Assembly (NCBI GenBank): GCA_964542255.1
Contig: CAZITV010000017.1
Location: forward strand, 1 to 28,426
DNA from: CAYMSF01 sp964542255
GTDB lineage: Bacteria > Verrucomicrobiota > Lentisphaeria > Victivallales > Victivallaceae
Reading direction: 5' to 3'
DNA length: 28,426 bases
The notes beneath the pieces are model-generated. The model ran no database searches, was not told the origin of the DNA, and saw only the letters and a list, made by a program, of their open reading frames with translations. Positions 1 to 8,178 of this stretch are shown here, one piece after another. The stretch's first letter is position 1, and every line of letters begins with the position of its first letter. The position numbers were made by a program, and so were the translations under genes.

Positions 1-2
1 CG

Positions 3-275
3 CTTCCGGGAATTGAATGGGTATGCTGGAATGGACATTATTATCCGTATAACTGGTGGCATAACTGGTACTGGAATAATCATTGGACATACTGGAACGG
101 GCGTTATTACCCGTCACACTACGTGCATCAGAACGGGGTATGGCATGATGGCAAGTTTTATCCGTACAAGCATAACCTGCTGCAGAATCATCCCGGTGGA
201 ACAGGAATGCGGGTGTCATCAATGCCGCACAACTGCGGCGGGCATTACTCTGGCGGCCGCGGCGGCAGGAGATAA
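3..275 (+). CDS. C-terminal fragment of a Trp/Tyr/His-rich protein of unknown function (5' end outside window)
   Basis: The frame is open from the window edge to a TAA at 273-275, giving 90 residues with no start codon in view. The first 58 residues are extremely aromatic, with nine Trp and many Tyr, Asn and His. A short motif W-[NHD]-G-x-[YF]-Y-P appears three times (fragment residues 9-15, 31-37 and 47-54), and the tail is Gly/Arg-rich (GGHYSGGRGGRR). I do not recognise the family. Such composition is common in exported low-complexity proteins, but no signal peptide can be seen because the N-terminus is missing. Another frame is also open over nearly the same bases; I prefer this one because its residue pattern is periodic and ends just before an intergenic repeat. 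It could be non-coding. Confidence 0.5.
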   Translation, partial: LPGIEWVCWNGHYYPYNWWHNWYWNNHWTYWNGRYYPSHYVHQNGVWHDGKFYPYKHNLLQNHPGGTGMRVSSMPHNCGGHYSGGRGGRR

Positions 276-277
276 GC

Positions 278-365
278 AATTTTGAGAATTAGTTTGGGAT
301 GGCGACGGAAACCCGATATGAATATCGGGTGATGAAGCTACTGCCAAATAAACGCAAAAGAGCCT
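278..365 (+). repeat. Dispersed 88-bp repeat, copy A
   Basis: These 88 bases align without gaps to 12584-12671, with 77 of 88 positions identical by eye. The copy begins two bases after the stop codon of the preceding plus-strand gene and lies in the convergent junction with the mlaE-like gene. It contains a perfect inverted repeat, CCCGATAT-GA-ATATCGGG, at about 313-330. A short frame runs through it (MATETRYEYRV... to a stop at 364-366) and is matched by a similar frame in copy B. Confidence 0.8.
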
Positions 366-384
366 AACCGCAAAGTGGTTGTTG

Positions 385-1191
385 TCATGCCATACTGAAT
401 AGCGAGGTAATGACCGCATCAGCAAGAATAATAAAAAAGATAGCACATATCACTGCTGAAGTTGATGCTTTGCCGACACCTTGAGCATCGCGTTCGGCTT
501 CCATCCCTTTCATACAACCTACAGCGGCCACAATGAAAGCGAATACAACGCTTTTACTCAATCCTTGAATAATATCCACTGGTTTGATGATATCAAGTGT
601 TTTAGAGTAATATTCGATATAAGTAATATCCAACTTAGAGCAGGCAATAATCATCCCGCCGATAATGCCGCAAATATCTGAAAAGATAGTTAAAAACGGC
701 ATAATAACCAGCAGCGCTAATACCTTTGGAATAATTAAATAGCGTGCCGGGACAAATCCCAAAGTGATCATGGCATCAATCTCTTCATTGGCCTTCATTG
801 TGCCAATTTCTGCCGCGAATGCCGAACCCGAGCGGCCGGCTAGAACGATTGCGGTAATCAGCGGCGCTAATTCAGTAACGATCACGCTGCCGACCAAATT
901 TACGACATAACTTTCGACGCCATAACGTGATAACTGGATGATAGCTTGAAACGCGAGGATTACACCGACGAGAAACCCGAGCAGGGAAATAATTGGCACC
1001 GCATCGCTACCGGATTTATCCATATAATATGCGGCAATCTGCCACTTAACTTTGCGCGGTTTTTTTGCTGCATCGGCGATTGCCGCGGCAAGTTCACGGC
1101 CGAACCGAAAAAAGGTACGGCTCTCACGGCAAATCGCACAAATAGCTTCACCGATTTGCAGGAATAATTCACTGCTTTGCCGTTCTGCCAT
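385..1191 (-). CDS. mlaE: MlaE/YrbE-family ABC transporter permease (intermembrane lipid transport)
   Basis: This 268-residue inner-membrane protein has the length of MlaE/YrbE permeases, which with an MlaF-type ATPase and an MCE (MlaD-type) protein move phospholipids between the inner and outer membranes. An amphipathic N-terminal stretch (about 1-55) is followed by hydrophobic segments near 65-87, 98-118, 150-182, 212-226 and 243-265. The family signature around AGRSGSAFAAEIGTMKANEE (residues 118-137) is clear, as is the usual IDAM that follows. Its start lies 2 bp after the stop of the upstream lipoprotein gene, with only a weak GGA upstream, so translational coupling is likely. It is the last gene of the operon. 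No MlaF ATPase or MCE gene lies within the window, so the rest of the machine must be encoded elsewhere. Many permeases of this family carry an N-terminal STAS domain; this one is too short to have one. Confidence 0.88.
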   Translation of the reverse strand: MAERQSSELFLQIGEAICAICRESRTFFRFGRELAAAIADAAKKPRKVKWQIAAYYMDKSGSDAVPIISLLGFLVGVILAFQAIIQLSRYGVESYVVNLVGSVIVTELAPLITAIVLAGRSGSAFAAEIGTMKANEEIDAMITLGFVPARYLIIPKVLALLVIMPFLTIFSDICGIIGGMIIACSKLDITYIEYYSKTLDIIKPVDIIQGLSKSVVFAFIVAAVGCMKGMEAERDAQGVGKASTSAVICAIFFIILADAVITSLFSMA

Positions 1192-1193
1192 AA

Positions 1194-1757
1194 TTATTTT
1201 TTATCCGCTTTGGCAAGGTTAACTAAATCGACCCGGATTTTATCAGCGAGTATTTTTGCGGCCTGGGTTGCGGCAGCGGCAAAATCCGGCGGGTTGTTAT
1301 TTTCGAACGGGACTGATGCGGAAATTTCCTTAAATGCTGCTACTTTACCATTTTTGCGTTCTGTCAACTGATAGGTAAGCACAATATCGACACGCTGTTT
1401 AACTAAGTCAATATCAAAAGTATTCAAATTTCCTGCAAGGATAAAACACGGCTCCGCGAGCAAATCACGTTCAGATTGAGTAAATGCAGTTGAGAAATAT
1501 TTAGTAAGCATTGCTTCGGGGGCGGCAATCCAGCTATTATAACTATCGATTAAAACCTGCTGATTTTCAGCACGGTAACGCATTTTTATCCCGCCTCCGG
1601 CGGTGCTGTCAAACTCTTTGACAATCACGATGATACCGTTAGGACAATACTGCACCGGAGATGCAAAATCATACATGGCGGTTTCACGGTATTTTTCAAA
1701 AAAGCATCCTGATAACAGTATGACCAGCGGCAGAATTAATAGTCTGAGTTTTATCAT
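1194..1757 (-). CDS. ABC-type transport auxiliary lipoprotein (PqiC-like)
   Basis: The 187-residue protein starts with a short basic segment and a hydrophobic stretch ending in the lipobox LLSGC, so Cys18 would be lipidated and the mature protein anchored in a membrane facing the periplasm. The body matches my recollection of the auxiliary lipoprotein family that accompanies MCE systems (PqiC/DUF330 group): an early tyrosine-proline strand, a central WIAAPEAMLTKY helix, and a conserved ILAGNLNTFDID strand. In this family the protein is thought to act at the outer-membrane end of the lipid bridge. The ATG has a good AAGGA site six bases upstream, placed in the 21-bp gap after the phosphatase stop codon. 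The adjoining mlaE gene supports the assignment. Confidence is high for lipoprotein, moderate for the exact subfamily. Confidence 0.75.
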   Translation of the reverse strand: MIKLRLLILPLVILLSGCFFEKYRETAMYDFASPVQYCPNGIIVIVKEFDSTAGGGIKMRYRAENQQVLIDSYNSWIAAPEAMLTKYFSTAFTQSERDLLAEPCFILAGNLNTFDIDLVKQRVDIVLTYQLTERKNGKVAAFKEISASVPFENNNPPDFAAAATQAAKILADKIRVDLVNLAKADKK

Positions 1758-1778
1758 TGCAAATTCCTTAATATTGAG

Positions 1779-3788
1779 CTAATTGCTAAAATTGCTGCCG
1801 CTTTGTGCGGCTAAATCATCTTTTGACATTCGAACCGTTTTATAGCCATGCGGCGTACCGATAAATTGTAACGCCAAAATCGCGATATCGTCATCCTGTT
1901 CGGTATTGCCGATGAATTCCATTACTTCGGCATGAAGTTTTTGCACGCACTCCTGCGGGGATAAATTGATCAGTTGACGCAGCAGCGGCTGCATTCTTAC
2001 TTCGCCGAACATTTGATGCAGGTAGTTTTGCCCGCGGGCAACGCCATCGGTGTAGAGCAACACCAAATCGCCAGACTTCAAAGTAAAACTATCATCATAA
2101 TATGGCTCGTTATCCATAATACCCAACGGTATGCCATGCCGTACCGGCATCGTTTCAACTTTGCGGTCTTTGCGGAGTAAATGCGGCAGATTATGACCAG
2201 CGTTACAGTAATTGAGTTTTCCGGTTTGCAAGTTTAAGATTCCCAGGAAAAATGAGACGAACATTGACATGTCATTGTTTTCACACAATAATTTATTCAT
2301 TGCGGTAACAATTTTCCCGGCGCTCAAAGTTGGCTTGGATTTAGCCCGGAGCAGCGTTTTGGTCAGTGTCATAAATAATGCTGCTGGAACGCCTTTGCCG
2401 GATACATCGCCGACAGCGAAGCAAATATGCTGTTCATCGAGATAAAAGAAATCATACAAGTCACCGCCGACACTGCGGGCGGCGCTAATGTGTCCAAAAA
2501 TTTTAAATTCTGTATTTTTAGTTGGACTCGGGAAAGTTTGCGGCAACAAACTAAGCTGAATTTTGCGGGCTATTTCCATTTCGCTTTCGATTTTTTCTTT
2601 GGTGATGGTGTTTTCGCGCATTTTATCAATGCCGCCATGTATGGATGAGAGCATTTTATTAAAAATCTGTCCAAGCTTTTTAATTTCAAGACTGCCGCCC
2701 AGCGTTGGCAATGCTGACTTGGACAAATTCTCCAAATCGCTGGATTCCATCGCCTTAATCAATTTAACCATTGGTACGGTCATTGTCGCGGCAAAAACGA
2801 TCGAGAATAAAACCATTCCCAATGTTATCAAGCCAGCGCTAACCAGCACTTTGGTAATTAGTTCATTAACCTGCTGGCGCACTTCACGTTCCCGCATTTC
2901 AGTTTTATATGCGATATTGTCAACATAATCGCCCGAACCAACAATCCATCCCCATGGCTCAAACAACCGCACATAAGAAAGCTTTTCCGCAATTGGCGGA
3001 TTCTGCAAATTTTTTTCATGTTTAGGCCAATAATAGGTTAAATACCCCTGCTTATGACTAGTGCAAATTTCAACCATTGCAGCTACATGTTTTTTGCCTT
3101 TGCTGTCCGTGATATTGGTAAAATCAGTACCTTCAATTTCTAATTTAAAAGGATGGACGATGGAACGGCATGACATATCATTGACGAAGATATACCCGCG
3201 GCCATTGTCATACAGCATCTTACGCAGATTTTGTTTGACTTTTTCCTGGATGTCGCTAATAATTTGTTCAGGCTTAATCGCGGCGCAGACAACCAGGTCA
3301 GTGTTAGGAATTTTTTTATAACCGGCAGGAACAATATCTGTTCCCACTTTTATCAGATTAATGCCGCCGATACTGCCTGGTTTTAGATTTTGCAAAAAGC
3401 TGAGCCATGGCTCCGGAATATTCGGATCATTAGTTTTAAAAATCATTACTTGAGCAGTTGAGTGTACTTCGGTGATGCCGGCGTTTTTTGGGTCTTTGAC
3501 CAGCTTGGCGGCACAACTGTTTAATGCTTCTTGAATAGTATGACTATAGTTATTTATCAAATATTGCGGGTCATTTTTGAGTGCGTAATTTGCCGCAACA
3601 AATTCATAGCCGATATCAACGATATTTTTCAGGCGAACTTTTGTCTGTGAAAATTCTTCATCTTTCACATTGGCAATAGTATTGGTGCTATTATCAAGGA
3701 TGTCATTAACAACAATCGTCAGTGTTGTGATGACGGTAAGAATAATGATTATAACATTGACAATCGCGATTTTGCTAAACAGTCTCAT
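1779..3788 (-). CDS. Membrane-bound Cache-HAMP-SpoIIE (RsbU-like) PP2C phosphatase
   Basis: This 669-residue protein is a sensor phosphatase. A transmembrane helix at about 7-27 and a second at 313-334 bracket an extracytoplasmic region that ends in a Cache_2-type domain (about 195-292, with the typical WGWIVGSGDYVD ending). A HAMP-like linker (335-385) and a short coiled helix lead to a PPM/SpoIIE phosphatase domain (about 400-645). Metal-binding acidic motifs are present: GGDLYD (441-446), GDVSGKG (460-466), TDG (580-582) and QDDDIAIL (631-638). Such enzymes dephosphorylate serine or threonine on STAS-domain anti-anti-sigma-type proteins. No STAS or anti-sigma kinase gene is adjacent; instead the gene heads an operon with a PqiC-like lipoprotein and an MlaE permease. 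The substrate is unknown. The ATG follows a plausible promoter. Confidence 0.9.
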   Translation of the reverse strand: MRLFSKIAIVNVIIIILTVITTLTIVVNDILDNSTNTIANVKDEEFSQTKVRLKNIVDIGYEFVAANYALKNDPQYLINNYSHTIQEALNSCAAKLVKDPKNAGITEVHSTAQVMIFKTNDPNIPEPWLSFLQNLKPGSIGGINLIKVGTDIVPAGYKKIPNTDLVVCAAIKPEQIISDIQEKVKQNLRKMLYDNGRGYIFVNDMSCRSIVHPFKLEIEGTDFTNITDSKGKKHVAAMVEICTSHKQGYLTYYWPKHEKNLQNPPIAEKLSYVRLFEPWGWIVGSGDYVDNIAYKTEMREREVRQQVNELITKVLVSAGLITLGMVLFSIVFAATMTVPMVKLIKAMESSDLENLSKSALPTLGGSLEIKKLGQIFNKMLSSIHGGIDKMRENTITKEKIESEMEIARKIQLSLLPQTFPSPTKNTEFKIFGHISAARSVGGDLYDFFYLDEQHICFAVGDVSGKGVPAALFMTLTKTLLRAKSKPTLSAGKIVTAMNKLLCENNDMSMFVSFFLGILNLQTGKLNYCNAGHNLPHLLRKDRKVETMPVRHGIPLGIMDNEPYYDDSFTLKSGDLVLLYTDGVARGQNYLHQMFGEVRMQPLLRQLINLSPQECVQKLHAEVMEFIGNTEQDDDIAILALQFIGTPHGYKTVRMSKDDLAAQSGSNFSN

Positions 3789-3836
3789 TGTTTTTCCATC
3801 ATAAATAACTGTTAAAACCTAACCTCATATTAGAAT

Positions 3837-3864
3837 ATAATACGGCAAATTTTATTTTTTTCAA
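3837..3864 (-). promoter_or_regulatory. Predicted sigma-70-like promoter for the SpoIIE-phosphatase operon
   Basis: On the minus strand a TTGAAA (3859-3864) is followed after 16 bases by TATTAT (3837-3842). The predicted start of transcription falls near 3830, about 40 bases ahead of the phosphatase ATG. The spacer is AT-rich. This is a prediction by eye only. Confidence 0.5.
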
Positions 3865-4047
3865 GATTTATTATTGCTCACTGTCATTAATACCCGATAA
3901 ATAACGGTTATTGTTCTACAGAGCTAATTTCAAAACTTTTTTGAGACTTTTGCACCTTTTTCGAGTTTTGGGCGACTTAAGCACATCAGGCTTAACGCGC
4001 TGCGCTTGATTTCGCTAAAAATGGCAATTCCCGCCAACGGTGTAAAA

Positions 4048-6783
4048 TCAGTCCTGCCGCGGATGCTTATTATTGTCCGGCTTCGCGGCGATTTCGTAAG
4101 CCTTGATAAATCTGGCGGACAGTGCAGTTAATGGTTCTAATGATATCGGCGATGCAGCCAGCCATTGCTTCTGAATTGCCTTTACTGTACTGTTCTTATC
4201 CACCTGCTGCCGGGCAGAACTGTCAGCTGCAAAATTATTCGAAATTGCCAACGCCAACTCATTTGCCAGCGAGCTCACCTTGTTACTATCCTCATCGGCA
4301 GCGATGCCGGCCAGCTCTTCCAGTTCAGAACAAAGTTTTTTCCTGATTTTTAAATTAGCACTGAATTGATTATTTATTTTTGCTAAAGCAGCTTCATCAG
4401 ACCCCAGCTTAGCCTGACATATCTGTTTGAAAAATTGGTCAAGATGCTTGATTTCATCAGCAGTTTGGCCGAGTTGCTGCCAACTTGACTCAGCTCCGTC
4501 TGCCGCAAGAGCTGCTCCGTACACACCGGAGATAATTTTTTCACGCTGTTCAAGCTCGTTAAATAATCGTAATATTTGTCGTTGCTGCTCAGTTTGAAGT
4601 GATATCTTCAAAGTATGCAGCATATCGCTAAATTTCTTTTCCAGTTGCGGCTCCTCTTCATGAGGCAGTTCACCAATATTCTGCCATTTATCGCTAATTT
4701 CGCGGCATTTCTGGCGTATTGCCGGCAGCGGCATCGCGCAACTATTCAGATTAGTATGCAAAGCGTGCAGTTCGGCATAAAGCTCGTTGGCCGCCACCAG
4801 ATTGCGGTTGAGTTGCTCCCGCATTGTATCATAAAAGTTATCAAACCCACCTCGAAACAGCTCATAAAGTTCGGCTTCAGCTTTGCCGGAATGACCAATT
4901 TCTTTCCATCGTTCCCAAAATATTTTGATTCTTTTTCTGAAATCATTTTGTGGCGGCTGCGACAAAAATTGTTTGGCCTCACTGCACAATGCCTGTTTAG
5001 CGGCGGCGCGCTGTTCAAACCGGCTGTGGGCTTCCTCGTAATAAGCCTTGCGCGCATCGAAAAATGAACTGCATGACTGATTAAAACGCCGGAATAAATC
5101 CTGTTCAGTGCCGGTGTGGCAAACTGGCAGTGACTTCCATTGCGCCTGCAGTGATTTGAGTTTTTCAGCGGTTTGATTCCAGTCATTTGCTTGACAAAGC
5201 GTCTCGGCCTCCTCGCACAATATGGTTTTCAGCTTGGCAGCTTCTTCTTTTTCCTGATTAAGTTTTTCGTAAAAAACATTACACTGCTGCTGCATGACAT
5301 CGTTCAATTGTTTAAAATGTGAATTAATCTCGTCTAGTTTTTCTACTGGTACATGACCGATTTTCTTCCAATGTTCGCGCGCTTCTTTGAGTTTGTGGGC
5401 GATTTCATGAATATTAGGATTAGTTTGAATTGCTTCAAGCTGCCGGCAAATTTCCAGCTTCATTGTATAATTCGCCCACCGGTCTAAATCCCGCGTGACA
5501 TAACGCTCGTGCAAAATTGAAGAGAAATGTTTATTGAGCTGAAGATATTCGGCAAATAATTTTTCTTTTCTTGAATTATGCTCGGGAATAATTGCATAGG
5601 CGGCGCGAACTTGTTTATCCAATTCTGCGCGTTCAGTTTTTCGTGACTCAGGATTATCTTCTGCAATAAACTGCTGGAGTTTACGGCAGGCACCGTCAAG
5701 CAAATCCATTGCCGCCGCCTGCTGCTGACGCAGTTCTTCCTGCTTTATTGAGGCTCTACCTAAAGCATCCTTGAATTTTTGCTGAGACTCTTCAATGTCT
5801 TTAATATCATCAGTCAACTCCGCCCACCGTTTAGCGACCGCATCAATTGCCTTGAAATCTATTTCTGCCGCCGGCTTAGAGACCAACGATTCTACTTCCC
5901 TGATAATATCATCAATTTTTTTTAATTTTTCCCGCCGTTCTGCAGCGCGGATTTCCGCCATACTTGCTTCAATACGAAATTTTTCAACGGCACTGGCAAA
6001 TCTTTCTGTCAGCGAAAAATATTGTTCTGGAAGTTTACCTAACTGCGTCCAGTGCTGCTGCCATTTTTCCACCGCTTTAACTGTTTCCGCATCGCCATGT
6101 CCGGTAGCATTTTCAATATTTTTACACAGCCTTTCGCGCTCAAACAGACTATATTTCAACTCGTCATCAAAGGTATCAGCCGACAACGCATCGTCATCAT
6201 TAGAAGATGACATATCTTTATCCGATGACAAACCACGCATTTTTTCGCTGGCCTCTACCCGGATTTGTGGTAATACTGCGGTCTGCGCCACGTCTGCCAA
6301 TACGCTGACATCATCGATGTGCAGCAGCAGTTTCTTACATAAAAATTCATCTGACAGATCTAAAAAAACTTTTGAAATTAACATCGGGTCAGTGATTTTT
6401 TCGAAAGCGGATTCGCGGATTAACAGCGGTAAATCCATACAAACTACTGCTGTCAGGATGTGCTCATCTTCAATTTTTTCGACATAATAGAGAGCAGTAG
6501 CACTGTCGGCATCATGAATATTAACCGAGTAGATTTTATTAAGCCTATCCCGCAGCGATGATTTGATATCGTCAGTTGGCTCAGCTGAAAATATTTTTTC
6601 GAGCAATGCACAGTCATCGATTTTATTGATGGCTTCAATTCGAACTTCTGGCGCGGAATCAGTTACGGCAACTTCGTATAAGAGTTCTTGTTCCTCGGAA
6701 GCTAAACTTTTTACAAATTGACAACGTACCGAAATATCCGGACTTTTTAAATCTTTATTTTTCTTGCCAAGAAAGTCAAACAT
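4048..6783 (-). CDS. DUF349-repeat coiled-coil protein with HEAT-like N-terminus
   Basis: The 911-residue soluble protein has an N-terminal helical part (about 1-185) in which segments such as APEVRIEAINKI and PQIRVEASEKM resemble HEAT repeats. An acidic, serine-rich linker (186-205) leads to a long array of DUF349-type helical units. These are marked by W-x(5-7)-W or W-x-x-[IL]-G-x-[LV] motifs near residues 241-250, 320, 471-478, 549, 623-631 and 700-706. The rest is charged alpha-helix with strong coiled-coil tendency. DUF349 proteins are widespread, but I know of no established biochemical role. A GAAGG ribosome-binding site precedes the ATG. The gene stands alone, between carA upstream and the phosphatase operon downstream, all on the same strand. 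No catalytic motif is visible, which suggests a structural or scaffold role. Confidence 0.8.
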   Translation of the reverse strand: MFDFLGKKNKDLKSPDISVRCQFVKSLASEEQELLYEVAVTDSAPEVRIEAINKIDDCALLEKIFSAEPTDDIKSSLRDRLNKIYSVNIHDADSATALYYVEKIEDEHILTAVVCMDLPLLIRESAFEKITDPMLISKVFLDLSDEFLCKKLLLHIDDVSVLADVAQTAVLPQIRVEASEKMRGLSSDKDMSSSNDDDALSADTFDDELKYSLFERERLCKNIENATGHGDAETVKAVEKWQQHWTQLGKLPEQYFSLTERFASAVEKFRIEASMAEIRAAERREKLKKIDDIIREVESLVSKPAAEIDFKAIDAVAKRWAELTDDIKDIEESQQKFKDALGRASIKQEELRQQQAAAMDLLDGACRKLQQFIAEDNPESRKTERAELDKQVRAAYAIIPEHNSRKEKLFAEYLQLNKHFSSILHERYVTRDLDRWANYTMKLEICRQLEAIQTNPNIHEIAHKLKEAREHWKKIGHVPVEKLDEINSHFKQLNDVMQQQCNVFYEKLNQEKEEAAKLKTILCEEAETLCQANDWNQTAEKLKSLQAQWKSLPVCHTGTEQDLFRRFNQSCSSFFDARKAYYEEAHSRFEQRAAAKQALCSEAKQFLSQPPQNDFRKRIKIFWERWKEIGHSGKAEAELYELFRGGFDNFYDTMREQLNRNLVAANELYAELHALHTNLNSCAMPLPAIRQKCREISDKWQNIGELPHEEEPQLEKKFSDMLHTLKISLQTEQQRQILRLFNELEQREKIISGVYGAALAADGAESSWQQLGQTADEIKHLDQFFKQICQAKLGSDEAALAKINNQFSANLKIRKKLCSELEELAGIAADEDSNKVSSLANELALAISNNFAADSSARQQVDKNSTVKAIQKQWLAASPISLEPLTALSARFIKAYEIAAKPDNNKHPRQD

Positions 6784-6939
6784 CTTCGCCTTCGGTTTAT
6801 CTATTTACTCTTTCGCTGAAAACAATCTTCTTTGCCGCAACTGCTGGACGAGCACCTTGTGTCTGTATTTTTATATTTTAAACCTAATTGAGTATAAACA
6901 TAACTATACCCGCTTCTGAACGGATTTCCAATTGATTCC

Positions 6940-6964
6940 AAAAAAACTTTCAGTAAACAGAAAG
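6940..6964 (-). terminator. Possible weak rho-independent terminator after carA
   Basis: Read on the minus strand, CTTTC and GAAAG can form a 5-bp stem (with a possible inner GT/AC extension) followed by seven T. It starts 18 bases past the carA stop. The stem is AT-rich and weak. Confidence 0.3.
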
Positions 6965-6981
6965 ATAAAAGATATCCTGCA

Positions 6982-8136
6982 TCAGCGCTGCATAATTTCA
7001 CGAAAAACGTTAAACAGATAGACCGGATCATGAGGACCCGGTGATGCCTCAGGATGATATTGCACCGCGAACATCGGCTCGCTGCGGTGGCGTATACCCT
7101 CTACAGTGTTATCGTTCAAGTTAATATGGGTTACTTCCAAACAGGATGGAACAGCATCAGCAGCAATCGCAAAGTTATGATTTTGTGAAGTAATTTCAAC
7201 TTTTTCATTAAGCAGATTTTTGACTGGATGATTGCAGCCGTGATGACCAAATTTTAGTCTAAAACGTTCGCCGCCACAGGCAATACCAAGAATTTGATGC
7301 CCAAGGCATATTCCCATAATCGGCAATTTACCGATTAGGGTTTTCGCCGCATCAATCGCATATGTCACCGCAGCCGGGTCGGCAGGGCCATTTGAAAAAA
7401 ACACTCCGTCCGGCTTCATCGCGATAACTTTCTCGGCAGGCGTTTTTGCCGGAACGACGGTAACATCCATGCCGTGAAGTCTAAGCTGACGCAAAATATT
7501 CCACTTGATACCGAAATCATAAGCCACGACTTTAAAATCAATCGGCGGCAATGCCGAGGCAATTCCCCAGCTGATGGTTTTGCTGCCGTCAACATCCCAA
7601 TGATATGGGGCATCACAACTCACCTTGGCGGCGTAATCCTGGTTATCCAAACCACACCATGCTTGAGCTTTCTTCACGCCCTCTTCGTGAGTCATTGGAG
7701 TGCCGGAACAATGCAGATAGCCTTTCATTGTGCCGGATGTGCGAATTATAGAAGTAAGCGCTCTTGTATCAATTCCTGCAATTGCTGGAATATTATTTGT
7801 CTTGAGAAAATTCTGCAGGGATTCTTCAGCGCGCCAACTGCTGGGTTCATTCATATTATTGACGATGAAACCGTTGAGAAATAATTTTCTGGATTCCATA
7901 TCCGCGGCATTGACGCCGTAATTGCCGATTTCGGTATAAGTCATAGTAACAAACTGACCGGCATAAGATGGGTCGCTAATGATTTCCTGATATCCGGAAA
8001 GACCGGTATTGAACACTACTTCGCCCTCGTTGTCAATCTCTGCGCCGACTGAATACCCGGGCATAACCGTGCCGTTTTCAAGTGCCAAAAAAGCTTTTTT
8101 ATCCCTGGTAATCTTCCAATTGTAATTATGCTTCAT
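6982..8136 (-). CDS. carA: Carbamoyl-phosphate synthase, small (glutaminase) subunit
   Basis: At 384 residues the protein has the normal CarA length. It hydrolyses glutamine and passes ammonia to the large subunit CarB for carbamoyl phosphate, the precursor of arginine and pyrimidines. The N-terminal CPSase small-chain domain (about 10-145) contains the family strings FNTGLSGYQEIISDPSYAGQ and GIDTRALT. The C-terminal class I glutamine amidotransferase domain (about 201-380) has the nucleophile Cys277 in GICLGHQ and the partner residues His361 and Glu363 in HPEASPGP. The ATG is preceded by AGGA at good spacing and lies 42 bases after the PurF-like gene, so the two are co-transcribed. carB is not in the window; the DUF349 gene follows instead. 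Confidence 0.97.
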   Translation of the reverse strand: MKHNYNWKITRDKKAFLALENGTVMPGYSVGAEIDNEGEVVFNTGLSGYQEIISDPSYAGQFVTMTYTEIGNYGVNAADMESRKLFLNGFIVNNMNEPSSWRAEESLQNFLKTNNIPAIAGIDTRALTSIIRTSGTMKGYLHCSGTPMTHEEGVKKAQAWCGLDNQDYAAKVSCDAPYHWDVDGSKTISWGIASALPPIDFKVVAYDFGIKWNILRQLRLHGMDVTVVPAKTPAEKVIAMKPDGVFFSNGPADPAAVTYAIDAAKTLIGKLPIMGICLGHQILGIACGGERFRLKFGHHGCNHPVKNLLNEKVEITSQNHNFAIAADAVPSCLEVTHINLNDNTVEGIRHRSEPMFAVQYHPEASPGPHDPVYLFNVFREIMQR

Positions 8137-8178
8137 CGTTTTTTTCCTGTATTTACGTTAAAATATACCATTTATTAT

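Noticed and set aside
13..285. Plus-strand 90-codon frame starting at an ATG-like or alternative start near the window edge
   Set aside because: It overlaps the frame at 3-275, whose aromatic repeat pattern looks more protein-like; its own composition (Gly/Ile/Thr runs) reads like a shifted copy of the same DNA repeats.
5795..6487. 230-codon plus-strand frame opposite the DUF349 gene
   Set aside because: Serine-rich antisense shadow of a helical, Glu/Lys/Ala-rich gene; no start signal and no recognisable family.
6801..7031. 76-codon minus-strand frame overlapping the end of carA
   Set aside because: It overlaps the conserved C-terminus of CarA in another frame and shows no domain or start signal.
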